Made by a program: the position numbers and the translations under genes. The notes below the pieces were generated by a model that ran no database searches, was not told the DNA's origin, and saw only the letters and a program-made list of their open reading frames with translations. A stretch of 64,000 nucleotides of DNA, from the NCBI GenBank assembly GCA_963767245.1, contig CAVYDG010000017.1, forward strand, positions 62,001-126,000, written 5' to 3'. This document shows positions 1 through 9,229 of this stretch, piece by piece (positions within the stretch are counted from its first letter, which is position 1; the number at the start of each line of letters is the position of its first letter). This DNA is from Roseiarcus sp963767245. Lineage in GTDB: Bacteria > Pseudomonadota > Alphaproteobacteria > Rhizobiales > Beijerinckiaceae.

Positions 1-883
1 CGTGCCGCCGATATCGAAGGTGATCAGCTTGCGCCGCCCGCTCAGCGCTCCGACCCATGCGCCTCCGAGAACGCCCGCCGCCAGGCCGGAGAGCAAGGTC
101 GCAACCGGTTTCTCCTCCACCATGGCCGGCGTCGCCACGCCGCCGTTCGAGGCCATGATGCGCAAGTCGCCGCGCACCCCGACTTTTCGCAAAGACGAAC
201 TCGAGCCTTCCGATATAGGTCCGCATTTTCGGACCGACGAAGGCGCACAACGCCGCCGTCGTGAAGCGCTCGAATTCCCGGAACTGCGGCGACACGGACG
301 ACGACGTCGTGATGAAGACGCCCGGCAATTCCCGCGTCAGGATGCGCTTGGCCTCGTCCTCATGCGCTGGGTTCAAATAAGAGAAAAGGAAGCAGACCGC
401 GACCGCTTCAACTCCCTCGGCCTTCAGCGCGCGCGCGGCTGCAACGATATCGTCCTCGTTCAGTGGCTCGAGTTCCTCGCCATGCGGCGGAATCAACCGA
501 CCTCGGACGACTTTGCGGTGGCGGCGCGGCGCGAGCGGGCGGTTCTGCCAGGGCAGCTCCTGCATGATCGAATAATGCTCGACGCGCTGGTGACGAGCGA
601 TGTGCAGGATGTCGCGAAAGCCCTGGTTGGTCACTATCCCGGTGCGCGCGCCCTTGTGCTCGAGCACGGCGTTGGTCGCCGTCGTGGTTCCATGCAGGAC
701 GAAATCAATCGACTCCGGCGAGACGCCGTTCGCAGCGCACGTCTCGGTCACGCCCTCGACGATCGCGCGCGACGGATCGTCCGGCGTCGTTGAAACTTTG
801 TGAATCGCGACGTCGCCCGTGCTCATGTCGCAATAGACGATATCGGTAAACGTCCCTCCGACATCCACTCCGATAACTCTCAT
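1..883 (-). CDS. Hydantoinase/oxoprolinase A subunit (HyuA-like), 3' end outside window
   Basis: The minus frame opens with ATG at 883 and stays open to the window edge (294 residues). It begins MRVIGVDVGGTFTDIV, the ASKHA-type N-terminal phosphate-binding loop of the HyuA/5-oxoprolinase family. Near the edge it contains ITFDIGGT, the second phosphate-binding loop of the family. HyuA proteins are about 680-700 residues, so more than half is missing to the left. The family performs ATP-dependent opening of hydantoin or oxoproline rings in the cytoplasm, with a HyuB partner. The gene lies 21 bp downstream of an N-carbamoyl amidohydrolase on the same strand, which fits a hydantoin or N-carbamoyl amino acid route. 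The substrate cannot be read from sequence. Confidence 0.9.
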   Translation of the reverse strand, partial: MRVIGVDVGGTFTDIVYCDMSTGDVAIHKVSTTPDDPSRAIVEGVTETCAANGVSPESIDFVLHGTTTATNAVLEHKGARTGIVTNQGFRDILHIARHQRVEHYSIMQELPWQNRPLAPRRHRKVVRGRLIPPHGEELEPLNEDDIVAAARALKAEGVEAVAVCFLFSYLNPAHEDEAKRILTRELPGVFITTSSSVSPQFREFERFTTAALCAFVGPKMRTYIGRLEFVFAKSRGARRLAHHGLERRRGDAGHGGGETGCDLALRPGGGRSRRRMGRSAERAAQADHLRYRRH

Positions 884-904
884 CGACCTCGCCTTGTTTG
901 CACG

Positions 905-2149
905 TCACAACGCGCCGTTCCCGTCGGGACCGAGCGACTCGATCATCGCGTGCGCGGCCCGGGCGAAAACGCGCAGACCCCGCCGAATGTCCTCTTCGGT
1001 CGTGTCCTCGTCGACGTCGTGGCTGCGCCCGTCGATGCTCGGCACAAACAGCATCGCGGCCGGCGCGTGTCGCCCGACGATCATCGCATCATGGCCCGCT
1101 CCGCTCGGCATGCGCAAGCGGCTCGCGCCTTCGGCCGCCCCGGCGGCGTCGATTTGTTCCGCCAGTCGAGCGTCCATGGCGGTCGGCTCGATCGATCCGA
1201 TGGGCTCCGCCGAGATGGCGACGCCGCCGACGCCGTCGCGCTCAGCCGCCAATCCCGCCAGCGCTTCGCTCATCCGGGACATCACGGCGTCGGCCACGTC
1301 GCGGAATTCGACGACGAGTTCCGCCTCGCTCGCCACGACGTTGGCCGCGCAGGGCTTGACCCGCGCGACGCCGAGATTCCAAACGGAGTCCGCGGAGCCC
1401 GCGGCGCGGAGGCATTGCGGCGCGGCGACCGCGAAGGAATACATCGCCGCGGCCGCATCCCGGCGCATCGCCATCGGCGTCGTGCCGGCGTGATCGGCCT
1501 GTCCCTGAAACCGCACGCGGAAGCGGCGCAGGCCGACAATGCCCGTAACGACGCCGATGGCGACGCCGGCCTTGAACAGCTTCGGGCCCTGCTCGATGTG
1601 CGCCTCGAAATAAGCGCGGTGTCGCATCGCGTCGAATTGCGCCCGCTGCCGATGTGCGAGCCCGAGCGCGTCCAGGCGCTCGAGCAGCCCATCGCCCTGC
1701 GCATTGCGCGCGAGCGTCAAGTCATCTTCGGAAAGAAGCTCGCAGAACGTGCGGCTTCCCATGCACGCAAGAAACGTCCCTTCTTCGTCCGAGAAGGAGA
1801 CGACGTCGAAGCCGACCGGAGCTGCCGGACGCAAGGATTGGCGCGCTCGCGCGACTTCGAGCGCGAAGATCACTCCAAGAGCGCCGTCCAGCCAACCGCC
1901 CATGGGCACGCTGTCGGAGTGGGAGCCGAGGAGAATCGAGGCCCGCGCGCTCGCTGCGCGGCCATACACATTGCCCACTCCATCGATCTCGGCTTCTAGC
2001 CCGCATTCGCCCATCCGGGCGCAGAGCCATTTTCGCGCCTCGACATCGGCGTCGGACAACGCGGGTCGGTTGACCCCGCGTCCCGTCTTTCCGAATGTCG
2101 CGAGGGTGCGAAGGTCGCGAAGCGCCCGGTCCTCGTCGAGACTGTTCAT
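905..2149 (-). CDS. Zn-dependent hydantoinase/carbamoylase family amidase (M20-like)
   Basis: 414 residues, the usual length for N-carbamoyl-L-amino acid hydrolase or allantoate amidohydrolase. Metal-ligand signatures are visible in order: GSHSDSVPMGGWLDGALGV (His and Asp), SDEEGT (Glu pair), a lid-domain ADHAGTTPM motif, and SGAGHDAM near the C-terminus. The family hydrolyses N-carbamoyl or ureido groups, releasing ammonia and CO2. It is co-directional with the HyuA-like gene and divergent from the ABC importer at 2306, so the 156 bp between 2149 and 2306 should hold both promoters. The ureidoglycolate lyase at 5997 makes allantoate a possible substrate. N-carbamoyl amino acids are equally possible. 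Confidence 0.9.
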   Translation of the reverse strand: MNSLDEDRALRDLRTLATFGKTGRGVNRPALSDADVEARKWLCARMGECGLEAEIDGVGNVYGRAASARASILLGSHSDSVPMGGWLDGALGVIFALEVARARQSLRPAAPVGFDVVSFSDEEGTFLACMGSRTFCELLSEDDLTLARNAQGDGLLERLDALGLAHRQRAQFDAMRHRAYFEAHIEQGPKLFKAGVAIGVVTGIVGLRRFRVRFQGQADHAGTTPMAMRRDAAAAMYSFAVAAPQCLRAAGSADSVWNLGVARVKPCAANVVASEAELVVEFRDVADAVMSRMSEALAGLAAERDGVGGVAISAEPIGSIEPTAMDARLAEQIDAAGAAEGASRLRMPSGAGHDAMIVGRHAPAAMLFVPSIDGRSHDVDEDTTEEDIRRGLRVFARAAHAMIESLGPDGNGAL

Positions 2150-2305
2150 CGCCGGTCCTCAAGAGGGCTTGCCGCGCGCGCCTTGTTTTCCAATGACCCC
2201 GTGCAGAGCGGCACGAACATTGCGTCTCGCATAAGGACTTGTTATTGCGTCTGCTGAGGCGGTTCAAGCAGCCTTCAAGGCCGCCCGGGGCAAGGGAGCG
2301 AAACT

Positions 2306-3406
2306 ATGAAGCGATGCATTGCGGTCTCAAGCCTTGTCACCGCCCTGCAGCTCATCGCGGCTGCGGCTCTCGCGGAGAGCCCTGACGCGACACAGGCAAA
2401 GGAACAGCTCGAACCCTATCGCCAACTGCCGAAGTTTCAGGCGCCGGGAGAAGCGTTCGACGCCGCCGCCTGCATGAAGGACAAGTCCATCCTGACGATA
2501 CCCGCTTCGAGCGCCGTGCCGTTCATCAAGACCATCCAAACCACGATGGAGCAGGTCGCCAAGGACATCGGCTTCAACCTCAAGATCTGGGAGAACCAGG
2601 GTCAGCCGACGCAATGGGTGCAAGGGTTCGACTATGCGATCAACAACAAATTCAATCTGATTGATCTTCTCGCGGGTGCCGACCCGAGGTTTCTCGAGCC
2701 GCAGGTCAAAGCGGCGGAGGCCGCCGGCCTCAAGGTGGTCGCGGCGCATCTCACCGGATATGAGCAGCCCATTCCAGGCGGCGTCACGGCCGTCGTCCCG
2801 ATCGACTACAAGAAGGCCGGCGCCCTGCTCGCGGACTGGGCCATCTGGAAGACCGACGGAAAAGCGAACGCCATCGTGGTCGGCATCAGCGATGTCCTCT
2901 CGACCGATTCGATGATGAGCGGCATCAAGGAAGAGTTCGCCAAATGTGCGGGCTGCAAGTTCACCTATGTCAACGTCAATATTCCTGAGATGGCGACGAA
3001 GACGCAAACGAACGTCCAAGGCGCGCTGGCCGCCGACCCGTCGGTCAATTTCGTGATCCCGATCTATGACGTCCTGACCCAATGGGTCGTACCGGCGGTC
3101 ACGATCGCCGGGCGCGCCGACAAAGTGAAGATCGCAACGTTCAACGGCACGCCGTTCGCCATTGGCCTCGTTCAGGAAGGAAAGGTCGATGTCGACGTCG
3201 GCGAAAACCTCGACTGGATCGGCCGAGCGGTTATGGACGCAGAGATGCGGATGCTCTGTGGGCTGCCGACGGACAAGGATCCCAAGATCCCGCTGCTGAT
3301 CTTCGACAAGGAGAATGCCGACACAGCGGGCAAGCCGCCGAAGGTCAGCACCGGCTATGGCGACGCCTACATCGACGGGTATCGGCAGTTGTGGAAGCTG
3401 CACTGA
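2306..3406 (+). CDS. Ribose/sugar-type ABC transporter periplasmic binding protein
   Basis: 366 residues with a signal peptide (MKRCIAVSSLVTALQLIAAA... cleaved near ALAES). The mature part has the periplasmic binding protein type 1 fold of the RbsB class: KTIQTTMEQVAKDIGFNL, then repeated segments on ligand-dependent protein localisation (PQVKAAEAAGLKVVAAHLTG, AIVVGISDVLSTDSM). It contains Cys pairs (CAGCKF). An AGGGAG ribosome binding site precedes the ATG. It is the first gene of a three-gene importer followed by ATPase and permease. Neighbouring genes suggest a ureide, nucleoside or sugar-like ligand, but this is inference. Confidence 0.9.
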   Translation: MKRCIAVSSLVTALQLIAAAALAESPDATQAKEQLEPYRQLPKFQAPGEAFDAAACMKDKSILTIPASSAVPFIKTIQTTMEQVAKDIGFNLKIWENQGQPTQWVQGFDYAINNKFNLIDLLAGADPRFLEPQVKAAEAAGLKVVAAHLTGYEQPIPGGVTAVVPIDYKKAGALLADWAIWKTDGKANAIVVGISDVLSTDSMMSGIKEEFAKCAGCKFTYVNVNIPEMATKTQTNVQGALAADPSVNFVIPIYDVLTQWVVPAVTIAGRADKVKIATFNGTPFAIGLVQEGKVDVDVGENLDWIGRAVMDAEMRMLCGLPTDKDPKIPLLIFDKENADTAGKPPKVSTGYGDAYIDGYRQLWKLH

Positions 3407-4968
3407 GTTGCGACGACAGAGATCAAATCGGATCGACCGAGTCGGTCGTCGTTCTGCAGATCGACGGCCTGCACAAGACCTTCGGCGGAGTCAAGGCGCT
3501 CGATAACGTAAGCCTGACGGTCCGCCACGGCGAAGTGCACGGCTTGCTCGGGCAGAACGGCTCGGGCAAGTCGACGCTGATTAAGATCCTATCCGGTTTT
3601 CATGAGGCGGATGGCGAGGCCTCGATCGTCATCGACGGGCGCTCGGTCAAACTGCCGGTCGGACAGAGCGCTTTGCGCGAGCATCGCGTCAGTTTCGTGC
3701 ATCAGCATCTCGGGCTGCTGCCGTCCCTGACGGTGCTCGAGAATTTCCTTTTGCTCGACCTGGCGGCGGAGGACCGTTGGCTCATCGACTGGCGCGCCGA
3801 GGCCAGGCGGGCCCGCGAGCTGTTCGATCGATACGATCTTCGGCTTGATCCTTTATCGCCGACTTCGCGGCTGACGCCGGTCGAGCGCGCGCAACTGGCG
3901 ATCGTCCGCGCGTTCAACGATATCAGGCGCTCGAGCGCCTCGGGCCGCGCTCGCGGTCTCCTCGTGCTCGACGAGCCGACGCCGTTTCTTCCCGCGCACG
4001 ACGTCGAGGCGTTATTCAAGCTCATTCGTGAGATTGTCGCGGACGGCGCAAGCGTCATCTTCGTTTCGCACGACATCGACGAGGTCCTCGAGATCACCAA
4101 TCGAGCCACCGTTCTGCGGGACGGACGCGTCGCCGGAACATTCGAGACCCCTGCGATGACCAAGGCCGACGTCATCCGGCTTATCGTGGGGCGCCACGTC
4201 GACCTGGAAGCCATGCGTCCCCATGCGAAGACCTTGCCCCGGCCGTCCATATCGATCGCCAAGCTGGCAGGCGGCGTGGTCGAGTCATTCTCCATCGAGC
4301 TTGCGGCGGGGGAAGTGGTCGGCCTGACCGGTCTCATCGGTTCCGGCTATTCGGACGTCATCTACATGATTTTCGGCGCCTCGCGCGCCGATGCGGGGAC
4401 GATCGCCATTGATGGGGCGGCGGCCCCGCTCGTCCAGATGTCGCCGCGCCGCGCCATCGCCATGGGGTGCATTCTCATTCCCGGCGATCGCCTGGCCTCC
4501 GGAGCCGTGGCGACCCTCAGCGTGAACGAGAATGTCAATCAGCCGGTGCTTTCCCAAATCACTCGAGTTTGGGCGATTTCGGATGGCGCGCTCGCGCGCA
4601 ACGCCGCCGTCCTCGCCGGCCGCTTCGATGTGACGCCCCGAGATCCTTTGCGATTGTTCGGCGCGCTGAGCGGCGGCAACCAGCAAAAAGTGCTGCTCGC
4701 GAAATGGTTTCAGACGAATCCAAGGCTCATCCTGCTCGACGAGCCTACGCAAGGGGTCGACGTTGGGGCACGCGCGCAGGTGTTCGACGCGATCGCCTCA
4801 GCCGCGCAAGCCGGCGCCTGCGTCTTGTGCGCCAGTTCGGACTATGAGCAACTTACAGCGATCTGCGACCGCGTCCTGGTCTTAACCCGGGGCGACATAT
4901 CGAAGGAGCTCGTGGGCGACGCCATCAGCAAGACTGCGATCGCGCAGGCCTGCTATGGAGGCAATTGA
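3391..4968 (+). CDS. Sugar-type ABC importer ATPase with two nucleotide-binding domains (RbsA/XylG type)
   Basis: Two tandem ABC domains. The first has Walker A GQNGSGKS, a degenerate signature and Walker B LLVLDEPT. The second has no canonical Walker A (LTGLIGSGYSD), an LSGGNQQK signature and LILLDEPTQGVD. This asymmetry is normal for RbsA-type proteins. No ATG, GTG or TTG occurs in frame between the upstream stop and the first Walker A, apart from a GTG inside it. The best start is GTG at 3391, inside the last codons of the binding-protein gene (16-bp overlap), giving 525 residues. This implies translational coupling. It energises the permease at 4993. Confidence 0.85.
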   Translation: MEAALSCDDRDQIGSTESVVVLQIDGLHKTFGGVKALDNVSLTVRHGEVHGLLGQNGSGKSTLIKILSGFHEADGEASIVIDGRSVKLPVGQSALREHRVSFVHQHLGLLPSLTVLENFLLLDLAAEDRWLIDWRAEARRARELFDRYDLRLDPLSPTSRLTPVERAQLAIVRAFNDIRRSSASGRARGLLVLDEPTPFLPAHDVEALFKLIREIVADGASVIFVSHDIDEVLEITNRATVLRDGRVAGTFETPAMTKADVIRLIVGRHVDLEAMRPHAKTLPRPSISIAKLAGGVVESFSIELAAGEVVGLTGLIGSGYSDVIYMIFGASRADAGTIAIDGAAAPLVQMSPRRAIAMGCILIPGDRLASGAVATLSVNENVNQPVLSQITRVWAISDGALARNAAVLAGRFDVTPRDPLRLFGALSGGNQQKVLLAKWFQTNPRLILLDEPTQGVDVGARAQVFDAIASAAQAGACVLCASSDYEQLTAICDRVLVLTRGDISKELVGDAISKTAIAQACYGGN

Positions 4969-4992
4969 TTACCCGACGGGAGACGACGGGCG

Positions 4993-6000
4993 GTGAGCAA
5001 GACAGGCGAGAGCGGCCGCCCGAGCCGCCGGGCTGGTGCCGATCCAGGTCCATTCATCGACTGGTTCGAGCGTCTGGCGCTGGCGATCGTTTGGGCGCTG
5101 ACCATCGCCCTGTTCGGCTTTCTTCGCCCCGAGAGTTTCCTCACCTGGTCGAACTTCTCGACGATCCTCGGCTCCCAGGCCGTCATTGTCGTGACGGCGC
5201 TCGGCCTGATCATTCCGTTGACGGCGGGCGATTACGACCTCTCCATCGCCAGCGGCCTGACATTCGCCGCCACGCTGCTCGCCGTGCTCAATGTGAATCA
5301 TGGCGCGCCGATCGGCTTAGCCGTGCTGGCGGCCCTTGTCGCGGGCGTGATTATCGGCGTCGTGAACGGCTTTTTCGTCCTCTACTTCCGCATGAATTCG
5401 CTGATCGTCACGATGGGCGTCGGGAGTTTCGTGCACGGCCTGACGCTCTGGCTCGGTGATCAGCAGACCATTAGCGGGGTGTCGGAGGTTCTGGTCGACG
5501 CGGTGATTGTGTGGCGGCTGTTCGGCGTGCCGCTCGGCTTCTACTACGCGCTGATCCTCTGCGCGGTGATCTGGTACGTGTTCAGTTACACCGCGTTGGG
5601 CAGGCGCTTGCTGTTCGTCGGCCGCGGGCGCGACGTCGCAAGGCTCAGCGGAATCGCTGTCGATCGAATCCGCATGGGGGGTTTTATCTGCTCCGGCCTC
5701 ATGGGCGCGATCGCCGGCGTGCTTTACGTCGGCACGACGGCGGCGGCGGACCCGAGCTCCGGGCTCTCGTTCCTGCTGCCCGCCTTCGCCGCGGCTTTCC
5801 TCGGCGCGACAAGCGTGAGCCCTGGCCGGTTCAACCCGTGGGGAACGATCATCAGCGTCTATTTCCTGGTGACCGGCATCACGGGCTTGTCCATCCTGGG
5901 AGTGAGCAACTTCGTCCAGGATTTGTTTTACGGCGGGGCGTTGGTCATCGCCGTAACATTGTCCCAGATCGTGCGCGGCCGTGAGGAGCGGCTCGCCTAG
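4993..6000 (+). CDS. Ribose-type ABC importer permease (RbsC-like)
   Basis: 335 residues starting at GTG 4993. After a short hydrophilic N-terminus it is almost entirely hydrophobic, with about eight to ten membrane segments. It carries the BPD_transp_2 family features GLIIPLTAGDYDLSIAS and FCSGLMGAIAG-like segments, and GATSVSPGRFNPWGT near the C-terminus. It lies 24 bp after the ATPase and completes the importer. It ends 4 bp into the convergent ureidoglycolate lyase gene. The family imports sugars, nucleosides or autoinducers. The substrate here is unknown. Confidence 0.9.
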   Translation: MSKTGESGRPSRRAGADPGPFIDWFERLALAIVWALTIALFGFLRPESFLTWSNFSTILGSQAVIVVTALGLIIPLTAGDYDLSIASGLTFAATLLAVLNVNHGAPIGLAVLAALVAGVIIGVVNGFFVLYFRMNSLIVTMGVGSFVHGLTLWLGDQQTISGVSEVLVDAVIVWRLFGVPLGFYYALILCAVIWYVFSYTALGRRLLFVGRGRDVARLSGIAVDRIRMGGFICSGLMGAIAGVLYVGTTAAADPSSGLSFLLPAFAAAFLGATSVSPGRFNPWGTIISVYFLVTGITGLSILGVSNFVQDLFYGGALVIAVTLSQIVRGREERLA

Positions 6001-6575
6001 CTCCCCGACCCATCCTCCGCCGCTTCGATCACGAGAGGGGTCTTCAGTCTCTCGATGACGAGATTGTCGCCCTGCCCTACCCGGTCGACGATCAGGAAGT
6101 CGGCCCCGCGGCCGAGGACGACGAGCGGGTGATGCCAGACGTCCCGATTGTAATTCACGCCTTGGCGCCAAGCGCGAAACGCGACAATCGAGGCGAGGTC
6201 CAGAGGACCCGGAGGCGCCACAATGACCAGCATCGAAACTTCGCTGAGCGGCGCGATCGCCTGGCTTCCGAGCGGATGGCGCTCCATGAGCTCGACGTTT
6301 AGCGGAAGCGGCTGCGGCCGGACCTGCGCCACGCTCACCCGGACGCGGCCACCCTCGACCGCCACGTCCACGACCGCGACATCGTGATAGATGTCGGCGG
6401 TCCCACTGTTCGCCACGCGGTCTGGCGGGCCAGCCGCCTGCAGCACCTGACCGAAAGGCGCGAAGTTTTCGGCGGTGAGGTGACGAACCCTCAGGATGGT
6501 CCTTCGCCTGGACGTCTCAGGGGATTCGCCGCCCTTCGCGATGCTCGTCCCGGCGGCGCCGGATTCAGTTGACAA
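5997..6575 (-). CDS. allA: Ureidoglycolate lyase (AllA-like)
   Basis: The conserved body runs from VRHLTAENFAPFGQVL through LPLNVELMERHPLGSQAI, VNYNRDVWHHPLVVL and a C-terminal FLIVDR segment, all typical of the cupin-fold AllA family that splits ureidoglycolate to glyoxylate and urea. The start is uncertain. The first ATG (6641) lies well inside the upstream cupin, and TTG at 6575 overlaps the cupin stop by 11 bp and gives 192 residues. The usual family start would be close to VRHLTAE, where only CTG or ATC codons are available. With the amidohydrolase at 905 and the PuuE-like gene at 42675 it supports allantoin or ureide degradation. Confidence 0.8.
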   Translation of the reverse strand: MSTESGAAGTSIAKGGESPETSRRRTILRVRHLTAENFAPFGQVLQAAGPPDRVANSGTADIYHDVAVVDVAVEGGRVRVSVAQVRPQPLPLNVELMERHPLGSQAIAPLSEVSMLVIVAPPGPLDLASIVAFRAWRQGVNYNRDVWHHPLVVLGRGADFLIVDRVGQGDNLVIERLKTPLVIEAAEDGSGS

Positions 6576-6895
6576 TGAAGGCCGCGCCCCCTTCGCTCGT
6601 CTTGATGCGATGCGACGAGTTGCCGTGGTCCGAGACGGCAAAACTCATGTTCGGCCTAAGGGTGAAGGTGCGTCCATCGCGCAATTCGACCTCGATTGTC
6701 CCTTGGATCACGAAGACCACATGCCCGCGATCGCACCAATGGTCCGCGACATAGCCGGGTCCGTACTCGACCATCCTCAACCTTAAGCCGTCCCTTTCTG
6801 GTGCGAGAGACGCTCTCTCCGCTCTCCCCGCGCTCGATGGCCGGGGGGATCGCATCGAAGTCGGCGGTTGCGAACCCCATCGAGGGAAGCTTCAT
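6565..6895 (-). pseudogene. DHCW-motif cupin protein, disrupted by a +1 frameshift
   Basis: A start at 6895 (MKLPSMGFATADFDAIPPA) preceded by a GAGGGGG ribosome binding site gives the family N-terminus, but that frame loses similarity after SVSRTRK. A second frame continues with DGLRLRMVEYGPGYVADHWC, containing the DHWC motif, then the beta-barrel core (GHVVFVIQGTIEVELRDG, LRPNMSF) to the stop at 6565. The span is 331 nt, one more than a multiple of three, and removing one G from a GGG run near 6800 restores a 109-residue protein. It may be a real mutation or a sequencing error. It would be co-transcribed with allA. Confidence 0.75.
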
Positions 6896-7046
6896 TTGGG
6901 CACCCCCTCGAGATCGTCGCACGTTGGGAAGAGGAGCGGCATGCTCCGAATAGGAATAGGTCGAGGCCCGCAAATCAACAACCTCGGAACGAGCGCCTTC
7001 GTTTGGAGCGGCGACTTTTCCTGTCGATAGCGAATCAAGTTGTCCA

Positions 7047-7514
7047 GTTTTCTCCCGCAGCGACTTCGCATTCGATCCGGATCGCAACCTCTATGTCTGC
7101 CCCGGCGGCAAAGAGCTAAGGAAATACCACCGCGCTTTCTCCAAGCCACGCCAGGGGCTGACGAAGGAAGGAACGCTGATCTACTTCGCCAGCAAGCGCG
7201 ACTGCGAGGCCTGCGCGCTCAAGCCCACATGCTGCCCGAACGCACCCGCACGCAAGATCGCGCGCTCGGTCCACGAAGCTGCTCGCGACAAGGCGCGCGC
7301 AATTGCAAAGACCGAGGCCTACGCTGTCTCACGCCGCCAACGAAAGAAGGTTGAGATGCTCTTCGCTCACCTGAAGCGGATCCTCAGGCTCGACCGATTG
7401 CGCCTGCGCGGGCCGAGCGGAACCAAAGATGAGTTCCTGTTGGCGGCCACCGCCCAAAACCTGAGGAAACTGGCAAAGATCATCCCCCTTCCGGCGCCGG
7501 TCTTCGTCACATGA
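7047..7514 (+). pseudogene. IS1182-family transposase, C-terminal fragment
   Basis: One plus frame reads SDFAFDPDRNLYVCPGGKEL, then a Cys cluster (CEACALKPTCCP), RSVHEAARDKARAIAKTEAY, and KKVEMLFAHLKRILRL...QNLRKLAKI before a TGA. This is the C-terminal third of IS1182/IS1595-like DDE transposases, including the zinc-ribbon-like Cys cluster and the catalytic-Glu helix (VEMLFAHLK). The N-terminal two thirds are absent, so it is a relic. It abuts the upstream side of the cupin pseudogene. Confidence 0.75.
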
Positions 7515-7787
7515 GGGGGAGCGGCCTCACTCGGCCGCCCTGACTGTCATCGCAACCGCTATTCGCTCTCGTCGGCCAAGCGGGTTCTTCAACACAATTT
7601 GCGCACAGCAGACAGGCGCAACAGCTTTTGGGACTAGCGGAAGTAACTCGACTCGCAGCCGGCTCGTCCCGGACGCGAATGACCCATCTGCGACATTTAC
7701 ACGCGTAGCGCTCGCACCCTTTCAACCTATATGGGTCTGGCCGTTGGCGACGATTTCGCCGTCGGCCGTGATGAGAGAGATGATGCC

Positions 7788-8054
7788 ATGCCAACAATAA
7801 TCGCCCATCATAACATTACAAAGGGCTCGAAGCACTGGCTTACCTCCCCCAAGCGCAAAGAGCTATTCGGTCCCCTCGGGATAACCAACATCCGAACATT
7901 CGCCGATCCGCAAAATCCGAATCGGGTGGCGTTGATGATGGACGTACCGGACATGAACGCCATGATGGCGGCGATGCAGACCACGGCAGCCGCTGACGCG
8001 ATGGCCTTCGATGGCGTTGTGCCTGAGTCGCTGGTGATCCTCGTCGAATCCTAA
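7788..8054 (+). CDS. Conserved hypothetical small protein
   Basis: 88 residues from ATG 7788 (MPTIIAHHNITKGSKHWLTS). It contains KRKELFGPLGITNIRTFADP, NRVALMMDVPDMNAMMAAMQT and a C-terminal GVVPESLVILVES. The regular alternation of amphipathic strands and helices suggests a small alpha/beta fold of the ferredoxin-like dimeric type. I cannot assign a function. It stands alone between an IS1182 remnant and a broken TPR gene, and is itself intact. Confidence 0.7.
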   Translation: MPTIIAHHNITKGSKHWLTSPKRKELFGPLGITNIRTFADPQNPNRVALMMDVPDMNAMMAAMQTTAAADAMAFDGVVPESLVILVES

Positions 8055-8249
8055 AATCGGTCTTCAAAAGAAACGCTGGCGCAATACTCGTTAGTGTGTG
8101 CAACTGGGCGCAGGAGAAAGGCGAGTTGCGGCCAGCCGTCGATTTTGGGGCGTTGCGGGCTTGGCTCACCCGGCCCTGTAGTGCGATCGTGACGCAGCTT
8201 GAGCCCACGCGCCACGCCGGGCGCAATGGCGCCGAAGCACGCAGCTCAT

Positions 8250-9150
8250 CATCGCCGAGGCGAGGCGCGCCGAACGGGCTCCGAGTCCCGACTCAATGGA
8301 CCTCTATTTTCGGGGAATGAGCGCGTACAACAAAACGCTAACTTCGGACAATCTCGCAGACGCCCGAAAGCTTTTCGAGCGCGCGCTGGCGCTCGATCCC
8401 GGCAACGTCGATGCGATCGTCGGCGCGGCGCTTGCAAGCATCGTACTTGTCGGAATGCACCTGAGCGACGACCGCGCCGCTCGATTGGCGGCAGCCGAAG
8501 CCCTTGCGGTCAGGGCGCTTTCGATCGCGCCTGAGAAAGCTTCGGGACATTTGTGCTTGGGCGTCGTCTACATCTACACCAACCGGGCCGGGCAAGGCAT
8601 TGCCGAATTCGAGCGAGCGCTTGAGATCGACCGGAATCTCGCCGCTGCCCACGCGTTTATCGGACTGGCCCAAAAATTTTGTTGGCCGTGGCGAAGAGGC
8701 TGCGGGTCACATCGAGGATGCGCTGCGGCTGAGCCCTCGCGATACGGCCGTCTATCTTTGGCGGACCTTCAAAGGGTCGGTGAAAGTCTTTCTTGCCAAG
8801 AATGAAGAAGCGGTCGGAGAACTGCGCCGCGCGATCGAGGCCAACCGGAATTTTTCGGCTGCGTATTTCTACCTCGCCGTCGCCTTGGCGGATTGGGTCG
8901 CCTCGACGAAGCGCGGCTCGAAGCAAGAGAGGGGCTATCCATCGATCCCATTCGGTTTCCTGACGACGGAAGCGAACGCCGTCGTCGCGCCGATTTATCC
9001 CAAGGCAATGCCGGTGATCCTAACGACCGAGGCGGAAGTCGACCTTTGGCTTTCGGCCGACGCGCCAAAGCGCTCGAACTGCAACGGCCCTTGCCCTACG
9101 ACGTTCTGAGGATCGTCGCCAGTGGTGAGAAAGAGGACGGGGCCCGCGTC
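8250..9150 (+). pseudogene. TPR region of an adenylate-cyclase/TPR protein, broken by several frameshifts
   Basis: Successive frames encode one TPR array. Frame 1 gives EARRAERAPSPDSMDLYFRG, ARKLFERALALDPGNVDAIV and EFERALEIDRNLAAAHAFIG. After a 1-nt shift near 8680 the text continues GRGEEAAGHIEDALRLSPRD and EAVGELRRAIEANRNFSAAY. After another shift near 8895 it continues GRLDEARLEAREGLSIDP. This matches the C-terminal TPR half of bacterial class III adenylate cyclases. No cyclase domain is present here; an unrelated truncated cyclase N-terminus lies at 24878. The fragment is not translatable as one protein. Confidence 0.7.
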
Positions 9151-9229
9151 CTCGTCTGACTTGAATTCCGCGCGGTTCCTTATTTGTCTGCAGCTCGGAA
9201 CCGGACCGAGCTGAGCCGGCTATTGTTGG

